From Helicobacter saguini (GTDB lineage Bacteria > Campylobacterota > Campylobacteria > Campylobacterales > Helicobacteraceae), in assembly GCF_000762875.2 (NCBI RefSeq), contig NZ_JRMP02000009.1:40041-104040 (forward strand): a stretch of DNA of 64,000 bases. The letters run 5' to 3'. Positions 52,784-62,442 of the stretch are shown one piece after another. The notes under the pieces were generated by a model. That model did not search any database. It was not told the origin of the DNA and saw nothing but the letters and a program-made list of their open reading frames with translations. Numbering within the stretch: position 1 is the stretch's first letter; the number at the start of each line of letters is the position of its first letter. The position numbers and the translations under genes are program-made.

Positions 52784-54280
52784 CTAACCTTTATCAATCT
52801 TTATATCTTTTATAAAACTTTCATTTATGGTTATTATGTTTATCATATTTTGAGACTTGTCTATGTAAGTAATATAGGAATATAGCCCATTTGTAATAAT
52901 TTGTGGATTAGAAAATGCGTTAAAATTTGCATTATCAAGTGTTTTTAGGAATGTAAAATCGCCATTTTCAAAAATCGCAAGATTCAAACTTGTTTTTTTG
53001 GAATCTAAATATAGCAAAATCGTGTAATTACCAAGCGTTGCAAGACTCATCTCGCTTATATTTGTAATATTTTTACTATCCTTTAGCTCACTAAAATTTA
53101 TCACGCCATTTATCGCCTCACAAAGTTGAAAACGCAAAGCATTAGATTCTATAGAATCTTGGTTATTTTCTAACTTTTTATTAAAATAATTATGAAAAAC
53201 TGCTACACATGAACGCGAAATATGATTGATATTAGAATCTAAATTCACATCATTTTCATATTGTGCTACACTTGTAATCATGGGTTTATAAAGGCTTTTT
53301 TGCGTGTTTGGTCGTATCATTTCTTTTAAATGAAATGTAGAATCAAAGATTGCAAAAAGGCTTGTGGGATAAAAAAACTTTGCATATAATGGCAATATAA
53401 AGTTATTTTCTTTGTTATCCATATTGATTGAAAGTGGCTTACTTGAAAGGATATAGTTTAGGTTTGCTAACGCACCAAGCGTTATTTTTTTATAGAATCT
53501 AAACTGCGTGAAAGTAGGGATATTAGATATTTTTGAACTATTTTGTACATTAGATTCTATGTTGTTAGAATCTATATTTAGAGACTTTGCATCTATGACA
53601 ATCACAGCATTTTGTTTATCAATTTTAGATTCTATATTTTTAGAATCTTTGCTATTAATATTTTGTTTATCTTGCAAATTAGATTCTATTATATTAGAAT
53701 CTAGCGGATTTTCCGTATTTAGAAAGTTTAAAATATCATTAATCTCGCTTTTAAAAACATAGATTTTTTCGGTATCAAAACCTTTAAAATTTCTACCATT
53801 CACAAATAAAAAAAGATTATTATCTACCACTTGAAAAATAGGATTACGAAAATTACTTACAATTTGACGTGTATTAGAAAAAAGAGAATTTTTTGTGGCT
53901 AAAAGTTTCAAATTACCCCAACTTTTAGAATTAATAGCTACATTTTGCCAAACTCCATTGTTATCTTGCAAAGAATATTTATTAGGCGAAAAAAGAATGC
54001 CATAAAGGCTAGATTCTATATTTTGTATTTCATTTTTAGAATTTTTGCTATTACGCATAAAACTTAGCAGATACCGCTCATTACTTATTTTTACAAGATT
54101 TATAGAATCTATATTATTAAAAGGAAGCCTAAAACTATCTTTTTCATATCCGCTAAATGAATGAGAATTATCTACATTGTTAGCTGGGAAGTATAAATCA
54201 GTGTGCATATTGTAAATAAAAAATGCTAAAGTTGCACACATACAAAGGACAACATAAAAAATAATGTCTAATATTTTCAT
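52784..54280 (-). CDS. Membrane-anchored sialidase-like (BNR-type) protein, tentative
   Basis: 498 residues with an N-terminal membrane anchor (IIFYVVLCMCATLAFFIY) and a large exported part. The order of segments recalls non-canonical exo-sialidase/BNR-like beta-propellers: SHSFSGYEKDSF, RYLLSFMRNS, LYGILFSPNKYSL, GVWQNVAIN, NFRNPIFQVVDNNLFLFVNG. An octamer-built insert lies at about residues 190-250. I see no clear Asp-box set or Arg triad, so enzymatic activity is unproven. A glycan-processing or glycan-binding surface role is possible. AAGG precedes the ATG. Confidence 0.4.
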   Translation of the reverse strand: MKILDIIFYVVLCMCATLAFFIYNMHTDLYFPANNVDNSHSFSGYEKDSFRLPFNNIDSINLVKISNERYLLSFMRNSKNSKNEIQNIESSLYGILFSPNKYSLQDNNGVWQNVAINSKSWGNLKLLATKNSLFSNTRQIVSNFRNPIFQVVDNNLFLFVNGRNFKGFDTEKIYVFKSEINDILNFLNTENPLDSNIIESNLQDKQNINSKDSKNIESKIDKQNAVIVIDAKSLNIDSNNIESNVQNSSKISNIPTFTQFRFYKKITLGALANLNYILSSKPLSINMDNKENNFILPLYAKFFYPTSLFAIFDSTFHLKEMIRPNTQKSLYKPMITSVAQYENDVNLDSNINHISRSCVAVFHNYFNKKLENNQDSIESNALRFQLCEAINGVINFSELKDSKNITNISEMSLATLGNYTILLYLDSKKTSLNLAIFENGDFTFLKTLDNANFNAFSNPQIITNGLYSYITYIDKSQNMINIITINESFIKDIKIDKG

Positions 54281-54379
54281 TGATTACCTTACAAAATTTA
54301 TAACTTCTTTATCTTTTTAGATTTCAAACTAGCATATAAAATCATTTTTATCTTTTTAAAACCTAGATTCTATCACATA

Positions 54380-54580
54380 TTGCTTAAAAAATCAAAAAAT
54401 CTATTACCACAAGCTCAAAAAGGCGTATTAGCCAGAAAGCAACACTACGATAAAGAAATGAAACGCGAACAATGCAAAGAAGATGCACAAAGCGTGATAA
54501 ATAAATATGCTACGGCGGCAGCTGGTGTGTGTGCGTCTCCTAAGAATCTAAAACACCTTGTGCTTCTTGCAAAATGTTAG
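54380..54580 (+). pseudogene. Possible fragment of a membrane/GTPase C-terminal domain
   Basis: An open frame from TTG 54380 gives 66 residues, including EDAQSVINKYATAAAGVCASP, which resembles the start of DUF697/EcsC-like domains. It runs 41 bases into the convergent recG gene, so the 3' part is not authentic. No good ribosome site. Probably the remnant of a lost gene; it may also be chance. Confidence 0.25.
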
Positions 54581-56771
54581 AATCTAGTGCCATATTAAAG
54601 TAGAGAAATTCGCCGCCGCTTTGCTCCTTGCCACTTAGCAAGTCGCCGCCACTGCGATATTTCAAGTCTAGCTCGGCAATATCAAAGCCACTCAAAGTCT
54701 TGCTAAACTCGTTCAAACGCTCATTTTGCGTGTGGTGCGTGTAAAGGTAGCAGTAGCCCTTTAAGCCATTGCGGCTTACGCGCCCACGCAACTGATGCAG
54801 GCTTGCTAGCCCCAGCCGCTCCGCGCCCACAATGACAATTATTGTTAGATTTGGCAGTGAGATGCCGACCTCAACCATAGTCGTAGCAAGCAAAATCGCG
54901 CCCTTTGTCGCGGCAAAAGATTCTAAAATCGCTTCTTTTTCCTTGTCCTTGCCATGCGTTACGAAAACATTAGTAAAGTTTTTCTGCCAAAAATTGCTCG
55001 CATCCTTTAGCGACATATATGGAATCTGGCGAGATTTTTTTTCTTTTTCTTTGATTTCATTTGCCGCATTCATCTCATTTTCAAATTGAGCGTAAAAATT
55101 AGATTCCATAAGATTTTGATAAGTATCGGTATTTAGGGACTTATTTTTTATTTCTTGCTCTGGCTCTTTTGTTTCAATTTTTGGATAGATTATTGCGACT
55201 TGATTATCCTTTGCAATTTCTTCTTTAATGTGTGCCAAAAGTGCGGGAAAATCGCTCTTTTCAATGATTTTAGTCTCAATATCTTTCTTAAATGGTAAAT
55301 CTTTTATGAAAGTGAAATCTATAAATTGACTTTGCATCATTGCCATAGTTCGCGGGATGGGCGTGGCGGAAAATTGCAAATTATGGGGTTTTTTTATGAT
55401 TTTATTATTGATTTTAGAAGTTTTCTTTTTTGTTTTTATAGAATCTTTTTTGATAGAATCTTTGCTTTTAGATTCTATATTTTTTTTAGAATCTTGCGAA
55501 ATTTTAGAATCTAGATTCTGTAATTTTTTAGAATCTTTAGAATCTATATTTTGCAAATTCGCAGATTCAAATTCCTTCTGCATTTCAATGTCCCGCCCAT
55601 TCCCACCCACTGAAAATAAAGAAGGAATTTGAACCTGCGGATTTTTAACATTTATAGAATCTGTAATATTTATAGAATCTAAATTCTCGCTAGATTCAAG
55701 CATTTTTTCTAAAAATAGGCGAGTATTCGTCCCAAAGCGATGCTGCTCATCTGTCATCACCAAAGCAAAATCACTAAAGTCGCTATCCTTGTAAAGCAGG
55801 GCTTGCGTGCCGATTAAAAAGTGCGATTCACGCATTGCCTCTTCTTGCAAAAGTCGCTCTTTTTTCGTATTTACCGACAAAATGCACGCGGTTTTGATAT
55901 GCGGTGGCAAAAACTTGACAGCTTCCGCGTAAAGCTGACGCGCCAAAATGCTAGTTGGCGCCATTAGCACACTTTTGTAAGGATAAGCAAGGGCGACACT
56001 CGCCAAAATCACCATAGTTTTCCCGCAGCCCACATCGCCCATGATAATTCGCCTTGCAGCGCGGCTAGATTCTAAGTCTTTTTGGATAGTCAAAATAGCG
56101 TCACGTTGGGCATCTGTCAAGGCAAAGGGCAAAGATTCAATAAAGTCAGTTACATCGCCCTTGCATTGAAATTTAGATTCAAACTCACGCTTTTTACGGC
56201 TTAGTCGCTGCAAATATAAAAAAATCTCACAAAACTTAATCGCGTCCATACAAGGCTTTGGAAAGCCCTTATTTGCGATAAACTCTTGGAAAAAATCATA
56301 GTTAGGATAAAAGATTCTATAAATATTTTGCGCGTGATGACTTGGAATCTTAGAATCTAGCAAGGCTTCAAGCGTGATTTTTTTTTGCACATTTTCTAAG
56401 GTCACGCCACGCTTTTTAAAACTCGCACTAATCGTATCAGTCTGGCTTACAACCTTAGGATTTACCATCGTAGGCTTTAGCGTCTGCGTATAATTATCAA
56501 AGCGAAAACTAAGCGTGCCAAGCACATTTAGCACCTTTCCTGTGCTGAAAATCTGCGTATGAAAAGGGCGCGCATTAAATATCACAATGCTTAAATTTTG
56601 CTTAAAATTTTCGCAACTAGATTCAATAAAAAGCATATTTTTATAGAATCTACTGCTTAGAATCTTAACGCAAAGCACGCCGCGCACGCCATCTTTTAGC
56701 TCTTTTAAAAGGTAGGTTGATTCATACCCTTTTGGAATGTGATTGATAAGATATTCAAGGATATTTGGCAT
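54540..56771 (-). CDS. recG: ATP-dependent DNA helicase RecG
   Basis: Branch-migration helicase that remodels stalled forks. 743 residues: N-terminal wedge region, then Walker A GDVGCGKT, the TDEQHRFG box, SATPIPRTMA, and the C-terminal helicase motifs VGISLPNLTIIVIVGAERLGLASLHQLRGRVSR. An octamer-built insert of about 80 residues sits between the DEQH and SATP motifs (encoded about 55380-55690). The C-terminal DLKYRSGGDLLSGKEQSG block is typical. Start at ATG 56771, 24 bases after the hicB-like stop. Confidence 0.95.
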   Translation of the reverse strand: MPNILEYLINHIPKGYESTYLLKELKDGVRGVLCVKILSSRFYKNMLFIESSCENFKQNLSIVIFNARPFHTQIFSTGKVLNVLGTLSFRFDNYTQTLKPTMVNPKVVSQTDTISASFKKRGVTLENVQKKITLEALLDSKIPSHHAQNIYRIFYPNYDFFQEFIANKGFPKPCMDAIKFCEIFLYLQRLSRKKREFESKFQCKGDVTDFIESLPFALTDAQRDAILTIQKDLESSRAARRIIMGDVGCGKTMVILASVALAYPYKSVLMAPTSILARQLYAEAVKFLPPHIKTACILSVNTKKERLLQEEAMRESHFLIGTQALLYKDSDFSDFALVMTDEQHRFGTNTRLFLEKMLESSENLDSINITDSINVKNPQVQIPSLFSVGGNGRDIEMQKEFESANLQNIDSKDSKKLQNLDSKISQDSKKNIESKSKDSIKKDSIKTKKKTSKINNKIIKKPHNLQFSATPIPRTMAMMQSQFIDFTFIKDLPFKKDIETKIIEKSDFPALLAHIKEEIAKDNQVAIIYPKIETKEPEQEIKNKSLNTDTYQNLMESNFYAQFENEMNAANEIKEKEKKSRQIPYMSLKDASNFWQKNFTNVFVTHGKDKEKEAILESFAATKGAILLATTMVEVGISLPNLTIIVIVGAERLGLASLHQLRGRVSRNGLKGYCYLYTHHTQNERLNEFSKTLSGFDIAELDLKYRSGGDLLSGKEQSGGEFLYFNMALDSNILQEAQGVLDS

Positions 56772-56795
56772 AAGCTAGTTCAGGCATTATATCTC

Positions 56796-57005
56796 TTATA
56801 TTTCTAGTTGCACGATTGAGGTGATTTTATTACTTAAAGCTTTCACTTGCTCTATTTCTAAGCTTTGCAAATAAAGCTCACCTGCTTCTTTAATATTTTC
56901 TATGGCTTTCTCAAAGCTATCAGCCTGCGTCACACAGCCCTTAAACTCGGGGATATAAGCAAAATATCCATCGCTATCTTTCTGCACTATCGCATTTAGT
57001 ATCAT
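56796..57005 (-). CDS. HicB-like antitoxin domain protein, solitary
   Basis: 69 residues with the HicB pattern: DSDGYFAYIPEFKGCVTQADSFEKAIENIKEAGELYLQSL. HicB antitoxins neutralise the HicA RNase, but no hicA gene is beside it. AAGGA precedes the ATG. It lies between the SPOR protein and recG on the same strand, so it may be a co-transcribed orphan. Confidence 0.8.
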   Translation of the reverse strand: MILNAIVQKDSDGYFAYIPEFKGCVTQADSFEKAIENIKEAGELYLQSLEIEQVKALSNKITSIVQLEI

Positions 57006-57024
57006 TGATTTTCCTTTATAGAAT

Positions 57025-58098
57025 CTATTTTACTTCCTTATATATCGCGTTGCCATTGATTTGGGTTTTGACCTCGTTTAGCTTACTTTTTGCCTCCTGC
57101 TGGTCTTTGTATGGACCGACAAGGTATCGCACAAATGGCACTCCGTTGTTGTCAAACTTTTGTATGCGGTAGCCGTATTTTTGGATATTTTGCATAAAAA
57201 GTGTATCGACTTTGTTTGCCTCTGGGAATGAGCCGACTTGGATGTAATGCCCTTTTTGCGCTGGTGTGCCGTTATTTTTATTTGTGGGCTGGGCTGGACG
57301 CTGCAGGATTTTATCATCTTTTTTATCGCTAGCTGCGGTTGTTGCTGGTTTTTTCTCGGCAGTCTTAGATTCCGTAGGCTTAGATTCTGGCTTTTTAGCC
57401 TCCGCTTGTTTAGAATCTACAGCGCGGTTTTGTATCGCTTTAGAATCTTTTGTCGCAGCTGGTGGCGGCGTGGTTTTTGCGTCTTTAGAATCTTTTTTAG
57501 CATCTTTTTTATCGCTAGGCTTTAGCTCCACAGGCGGTGGGGGCGTGACTACCTTTTGCGTAGTATTGACTTGTTGCGCGTTTTTGGCGGTTTGCTGGGC
57601 TTGTAAATTCTTTAGATTCTCTTGATATTTTGGGTCGTCTTCATAATTTGGCGTATTTTGCGTATTTACAGGCGGTGGGAGAAAATTTGGCGTCTCTTTC
57701 TGCACATTAGAATCTGGCTGTGCAACAGGCTGGAAACCCGGTATTTGCGGGGTTTGCGGGGTTTGATTCTGCGCTAGATTTGGCGGTGGCGTTGTGGTTA
57801 GTCCGCTATCAAGATTTAGCCCTAGCTGGTTATCAGGGCTATTTATGATGTTAGGATTAGGCGTGGTATCCTCGCTATGAGCGTAGGGAATCTCTTTTTG
57901 CGGGCTTTGGATACGCTCATTTTCCCCCTGCGTCTCAAGCGGCTGTATCGTGTTATCACGCGTCATCACCCACGCAATAATGAGAAAAACCGCTATCAAA
58001 ATAATCGCCACAATGCTAAGCAGAAATATCGTCTTAGTCTTATTTCTAGCACTATTATCATTCGCAAAAATGTCATTCATATTCGAATTATTTTTCAT
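57025..58098 (-). CDS. Membrane-anchored SPOR-domain protein (FtsN/DedD-like)
   Basis: 357 residues: a short cytoplasmic N-terminus, one membrane span (TIFLLSIVAIILIAVFLIIAWV), a long Pro/Thr/Gln/Lys-rich linker, then a C-terminal SPOR domain (GHYIQVGSFPEANKVDTLF to RYLVGPYKDQQEAKSKL). SPOR domains bind denuded septal peptidoglycan; the layout fits a cell-division protein such as FtsN or DedD. Several octamers lie in the linker. GGAG precedes the ATG. Confidence 0.85.
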   Translation of the reverse strand: MKNNSNMNDIFANDNSARNKTKTIFLLSIVAIILIAVFLIIAWVMTRDNTIQPLETQGENERIQSPQKEIPYAHSEDTTPNPNIINSPDNQLGLNLDSGLTTTPPPNLAQNQTPQTPQIPGFQPVAQPDSNVQKETPNFLPPPVNTQNTPNYEDDPKYQENLKNLQAQQTAKNAQQVNTTQKVVTPPPPVELKPSDKKDAKKDSKDAKTTPPPAATKDSKAIQNRAVDSKQAEAKKPESKPTESKTAEKKPATTAASDKKDDKILQRPAQPTNKNNGTPAQKGHYIQVGSFPEANKVDTLFMQNIQKYGYRIQKFDNNGVPFVRYLVGPYKDQQEAKSKLNEVKTQINGNAIYKEVK

Positions 58099-58262
58099 TT
58101 GTTTTCTCCTAAAAACGCTTTAAAAATTTCTAATGATAATAAAACTTTGTGAATTGTTGATAAATTTTAAAAGTGTTAAAGATAATTATACAAATAATTT
58201 AACCACAACGAATATAAACTTATTGTTGGTATTTAAATTTAAAATCTAATTAGATTCTATAA

Positions 58263-58799
58263 CTAAAACTTCGATGCAATCTTATGAAACGCAAACCACG
58301 AAACAAGCCACGAAATACCAAAAAATAGGATAATTAGCGAAATCAAAACGCCAATTGTAATGTCGCCAACTTGCGGATAAATCACAAAAACTACCGCAAT
58401 CGCCGCATTAATAATCCCAAAAAGTAGCACCCAAATCCAAAATCCAGCACCAATTTTACGCATATCAAGCGACCACGCAATGCAAAGCACACCGCGAAAC
58501 ATACACATAAACGCCACAAAATACACGATAAAGCTACTTGTAAATTCCACGCCCATCGCCAAAAACACAATCGCAAACAAAATATTTGTCAGCCCATCAA
58601 GCAGCACATACGAGCCGCCCCACACATTCGCCACGCCAAAGTAGGTAAAAAGGCTAATAAGCCCGCTTAAAATCAAAATAAATGGCAGATAAACAACCAA
58701 AGTCGCGAAAACTTCCTGTGGGACAAAAAGCCCTGTAACACCCGCTACAATCAGCAACAGCGAGCAAATAATCGACAACGCACTAAGCAAAATCCGCAT
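58263..58799 (-). CDS. HdeD/DUF308-family membrane protein
   Basis: 178 residues with six hydrophobic segments in three similar pairs, the HdeD/DUF308 layout. HdeD helps acid resistance at high cell density in E. coli; here the role is unknown. AAAGGA precedes the ATG. Its coding region has no octamers. Monocistronic. Confidence 0.8.
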   Translation of the reverse strand: MRILLSALSIICSLLLIVAGVTGLFVPQEVFATLVVYLPFILILSGLISLFTYFGVANVWGGSYVLLDGLTNILFAIVFLAMGVEFTSSFIVYFVAFMCMFRGVLCIAWSLDMRKIGAGFWIWVLLFGIINAAIAVVFVIYPQVGDITIGVLISLIILFFGISWLVSWFAFHKIASKF

Positions 58800-58928
58800 A
58801 TTTTTTCCTTTATCATTGAAATTTATAGAATCTAAAAGCGAAATGATACATAAAAATATTTAATAATGTTAAAACACATAATCTTATAAGTTAGGTTAGA
58901 TTCTATAAAAATAAATTTTCAATTATGT

Positions 58929-58934
58929 TATAAT
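58929..58934 (+). promoter_or_regulatory. Probable -10 box of the nonulosonate-like operon
   Basis: TATAAT 36 bases before the leader ATG at 58970. It is the only clear promoter upstream of the cluster that runs to the window end. Confidence 0.6.
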
Positions 58935-58969
58935 ACAATCTTTATTTAGTTTGGAGTTTAGGAGATTTT

Positions 58970-59029
58970 ATGGGTTATGCTTTTGTGAGTAATCTTACCC
59001 CCCCCCCCCCCCGTATGTTTAGATTCTAA
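58970..59029 (+). CDS. Leader ORF with a phase-variable poly-C tract
   Basis: A short frame with a good AGGAG site: MGYAFVSNLT, then Pro codons from the C tract. With 15 C it ends at 59029. With 14 (or 17) C it would read 18 more codons to a TGA that overlaps the next gene's ATG as ATGA at 59066. With 16 C it stops a few codons earlier. It could therefore switch translational coupling of the cluster. It may also be the relic of a former first gene. Confidence 0.55.
   Translation: MGYAFVSNLTPPPPRMFRF
58998..59012 (+). repeat. C15 tract in the leader ORF
   Basis: 15 uninterrupted C, in the same size class as the other phase-variable tracts of the window. Confidence 0.9.
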
Positions 59030-59065
59030 AAAATCATCTAGCATGTCTTGTAAAGGAGATGTTAG

Positions 59066-60106
59066 ATGAATAAATATGACATATTTACTTTTGATATAGC
59101 TTGCATTAATGACACGAATGATATTATGGAATTTATAAAATCTAGCTGGGATGCTAATCATATCCTTGCTAATAATAAAGATTTTTTTATATATCATTAT
59201 AAAAATTTATTTGATAGCACAAAACTAAATGTTTTTTTAATGCGTGATAAAAATGGGAAAATTAAAGGAATGAGTGGCTTTGTGCCGCAAGGAAAAGATA
59301 ATCTTGGAATCTATTTTTCAGGCTCTGTCACAAAGGTTAGCAATGATATAGCTTTGCCTATGTCAGGGCTTGAGCTGCTAAAAAGATTCTATAAATATTT
59401 GGATAAATATGTAGAATTAGCCTGTGGGGCAAATGAAAAGACAATCGTGCCGTTATTTAAAAATGTCTTTCATTATAAAACAGGTGTTATGGACTTATAT
59501 TTTCTACCAAATTTAGATATTAATGAATATAAAATCATAAAATTTGATAAAACTAAATTGCAAGATAAATCACAAGATATAAAACAATACACACTACATA
59601 GAATCTACAATTTAGATTCTATACATTTTGATTTTAACAAGCGTTATGACAAATTGCCCTTTAAAGATAAAAGATTTTTAGAGCATAGATATTTTCAACA
59701 TCCTATATTTGATTATCTAGTTTATGCGATAAAAGATGATGATAAGATTCTAGGAATTGTCTTTTTTAGATTACTTAAAGCCTTAGATTCTAATATCTTA
59801 TTTCTAATTGATTATGTAGGCGATATAAATGCACTCTCACACATAAAAGATTCTATAACTAACATTTTAAAAGAGCTAAATGCTGAATGTGTGCATTTTT
59901 TAGTTGGTAATTTAGATAAAGAAATACCGCTAAAAGCAGGGTTTAATAAGGTAGATATAGAATCTAGCAATGTGATTATCCCTACATATTTTGAGCCATT
60001 TTTACAAAAAAATATTAGAAATATTTATGTGACAAGTAAAAGCGATATGATTATCTTTAAAGCTTATGGCGACCAAGATAATCCAAAATATATAAAGGAT
60101 AAATAA
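59066..60106 (+). CDS. GNAT-like acyltransferase of the glycan cluster
   Basis: 346 residues. It seems to hold two GNAT-like halves: residues about 1-130 (FLMRDKNGKIKGMSGFVPQG, with a strand like the acetyl-CoA site) and about 190-345 (YAIKDDDKILGIVFFRLLKALDSNILFLIDYVG). No strong Q/R-x-x-G-x-G/A signature is seen, so the assignment is tentative. Its place with an ACP gene suggests it may move an acyl group from ACP or CoA to a sugar amine. AAGGAG precedes the ATG; the stop overlaps the next start by one base. Confidence 0.5.
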   Translation: MNKYDIFTFDIACINDTNDIMEFIKSSWDANHILANNKDFFIYHYKNLFDSTKLNVFLMRDKNGKIKGMSGFVPQGKDNLGIYFSGSVTKVSNDIALPMSGLELLKRFYKYLDKYVELACGANEKTIVPLFKNVFHYKTGVMDLYFLPNLDINEYKIIKFDKTKLQDKSQDIKQYTLHRIYNLDSIHFDFNKRYDKLPFKDKRFLEHRYFQHPIFDYLVYAIKDDDKILGIVFFRLLKALDSNILFLIDYVGDINALSHIKDSITNILKELNAECVHFLVGNLDKEIPLKAGFNKVDIESSNVIIPTYFEPFLQKNIRNIYVTSKSDMIIFKAYGDQDNPKYIKDK

Positions 60107-60638
60107 TGATATTACAGAATCTAAATGCAAATGATATACAAAAATATCAGCAAAATCGCCATCCATGCTTTTTTGTAGATTATATAAAAGAAGTAGTGGT
60201 TGGTAAATCTGCGATAGGCTATAAAAGCTTTTCATATAATGAATGGTTTTTCCCATCGCATTTTAGCGATGAGGCAAGTGTGCCGGGATTTATACAAATG
60301 GAATCTTTAGCACAAGTTTTCTTAATGACATTTTTAACAATAAAGGGAAATGAAGGGCAAAAAACGGCATTTATAAAATCAAATGTAGAGTTTAAAAAGA
60401 AAATAGTCCCGGGAAATATCTTAGAAATAAACGCAAAGTTAGATTCTTATAATCGTGGCATAGCAAAGGGTAGTGCGATAGCTTATTTGCGTGGAGTAAA
60501 TATTGTAGATGTTATAGAATCTAAATTAGATTCTATAACAACAAATGGGGGGGGGGGGGCGAGCTAGCATGCAAAGGCGAATTTGTAATAGCAATCCCAA
60601 GTGTATTAAAACAATACACGCCAAAGATTAAAAGGTAA
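60106..60638 (+). CDS. Phase-variable FabZ/FabA-like hotdog dehydratase, frameshifted OFF
   Basis: The hotdog fold is seen in HPCFFVDYIKEVVVGKSAIGYKSFS, EWFFPSHFSDEASVPGFIQMESLAQVF (with the His and Glu of FabZ-type dehydratases) and AFIKSNVEFKKKIVPGNILEI. A run of 13 G near the end makes the frame stop at 60567. With 11 or 14 G it continues as GELACKGEFVIAIPSVLKQY to 60638, four bases before the next gene. It should dehydrate or bind a hydroxyacyl-ACP, which fits the ACP at 63518. The missing last 24 residues would complete the fold, so it is probably inactive in this state. Confidence 0.8.
60547..60559 (+). repeat. G13 phase switch in the hotdog dehydratase
   Basis: 13 G; the full-length frame needs 11 or 14. 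Confidence 0.9.
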
Positions 60639-60641
60639 ATA

Positions 60642-62431
60642 ATGGAACGCGTTTGTGATTATGTAATAAGAAAATTAGTTGATAATAATATCAAACATAT
60701 TTTTATGCTAGTTGGTCGTGGCATTTTATATCTAAGTGATGCGGTAGCAAAAAATAAAAATATAGAATCTATTAACACATTACACGAGCAAGGGGCAAGT
60801 TATGCAAGTATGGCGTATGCTAGTGTTAATAAAATCTCAGCTTGCTTAGTATCCACAGGCTGTGGTGCAGCTAATGCAATTACTGCGTGTCTATGTGCGT
60901 ATCAAGATAATTTAGCATGTATATTTATTTCTGGTAATAATCAGTTAAATGAAACGACATATTTTACTAAGAAAAATATTAGAACCTTTGGCTCACAAGA
61001 AGCAAATATCATAAAACTTGTAGAATCTATCACAAAATATGCGGTTATGATAACAGATTCTAACAAAATAGCATTTCACTTAGAAAAGGCGATATATTAG
61101 CAAATAATGGCAGAAAAGGTCCTGTGTGGATAGACATCCCCCTTGATATACAAAGTAGCTTAATTGATGAAATGCACTTAGAACATTTTAATGTTATAGA
61201 ATCTATAGAATCTAAAAACATAGATTCTATAAATGTAGTAATAGACAAGCTACAAAAGGCTACTCGCCCTATTATTTTTATAGGTGGCGGGCTAAAAGAT
61301 TCTAAAGAAGAAATAAAAGAATTTATAGAAAAAAATAAAATCCCCCTTGTTAGCTCGCAAAGCGGCTGTGATATTTATGGATGTGGTAATGAGTTATCAA
61401 TAGGCGTAATAGGCTCTATCGGTGGCTCTCGCTCTGGTAATTTTGCCTTGCAAAATGCGGACTTTATCCTAGCAATAGGCACAAGATTATCAACGCAAAG
61501 TATAGGCGATACAAAAACATTTGCAAGGGAAGCAGAGCTAATAGTAGTAGATATTGATGAATTTGAGCATAAAAAGAATGATTTAAAAATATCCCTTGAA
61601 ATCAATATAGATTCTAAAGAATTTTTAAACTATTTAAATAAGCAAACACTGAATCTAAATATTGATAGTTGGATAGAAAAATGCAAACATTATAAGAAAA
61701 TTTTTGCGATAGAAAATGAAAATTTTATAAAAGATTTAAATGAAGATTCTAAGCTAGATTTATATTACTTAGCAAGCAAGCTATCTAAATTAATAGAATC
61801 TAATACGACAATTATTACAGATGCTGGATTAGAGCAGCTAATACTTCCTTCAACAATAAGGTTTAAAGATTCTATAACCTGCTTATTCCCCGCCGCGCAA
61901 GGGGCTATGGGATATGCTATCCCTGCTATTTTGGGGGCTCATTTTGCAAGTGATAGTGCAAGACAAAAAAATATTATTACAATCGTAGGCGATGGCTCAA
62001 TTATGATGAATATACAAGAGCTACAAACAATAACATTTCATAATATAAAGGCAAAAATTATTGTGATAAATAATAATATGTTCGCGGTAATACGAAATAG
62101 ACAAAAAGACCTATTTAGAAATAGAACGATAGGAAATGATAGTAGCGATGGACTTCCTAATCCTAATTTTGAAAAAATAGCTTCTAGTTTTGATTTTAAA
62201 TATTTAAAAGCAAGGAATATAAAAGAGTTTGAATCTAGTATTAAAGCCTTTTTAGATTCTAAAGAAGCAGTAATTTTTGAAATTTATTGCAATGAAAATC
62301 AGCAATATTTACATACTTCTTTTGGATTTAACGCTAAAAAAAGATTAGTTAAAAAGCCTTTAGAAGATTTATCACCATTTATAAATAGAGATTTATTTTT
62401 ACAAGAAATGATTGTTAAACCATTAGATTAA
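60642..62431 (+). pseudogene. ThDP-dependent enzyme split by a 2-nt insertion
   Basis: It resembles acetolactate-synthase-type thiamine-diphosphate enzymes. The N-terminal Pyr domain has the activating Glu in INTLHEQGASYASMAY and STGCGAANA. The central part has GRKGPVWIDIPLD, and the C-terminal PP domain has the ThDP motif VGDGSIMMNIQELQTITFHNIKAKIIVINNN (GDG...N). An ATATAT run at 61092-61097, where ATAT would keep the frame, creates TAG at 61098. Removing two bases restores AILANNGRKGPVWID. The two pieces are 60642-61100 and 61124-62431. It could be a real inactivating mutation, slippage or a read error. In context it may condense a keto acid for the sugar side chain. Confidence 0.82.
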
Positions 62432-62442
62432 GGAGAGTTAAA

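Noticed and set aside
51674..52790. A difH site next to xerH
   Set aside because: I looked for a paired inverted-arm site near the gene and did not find one I could support.
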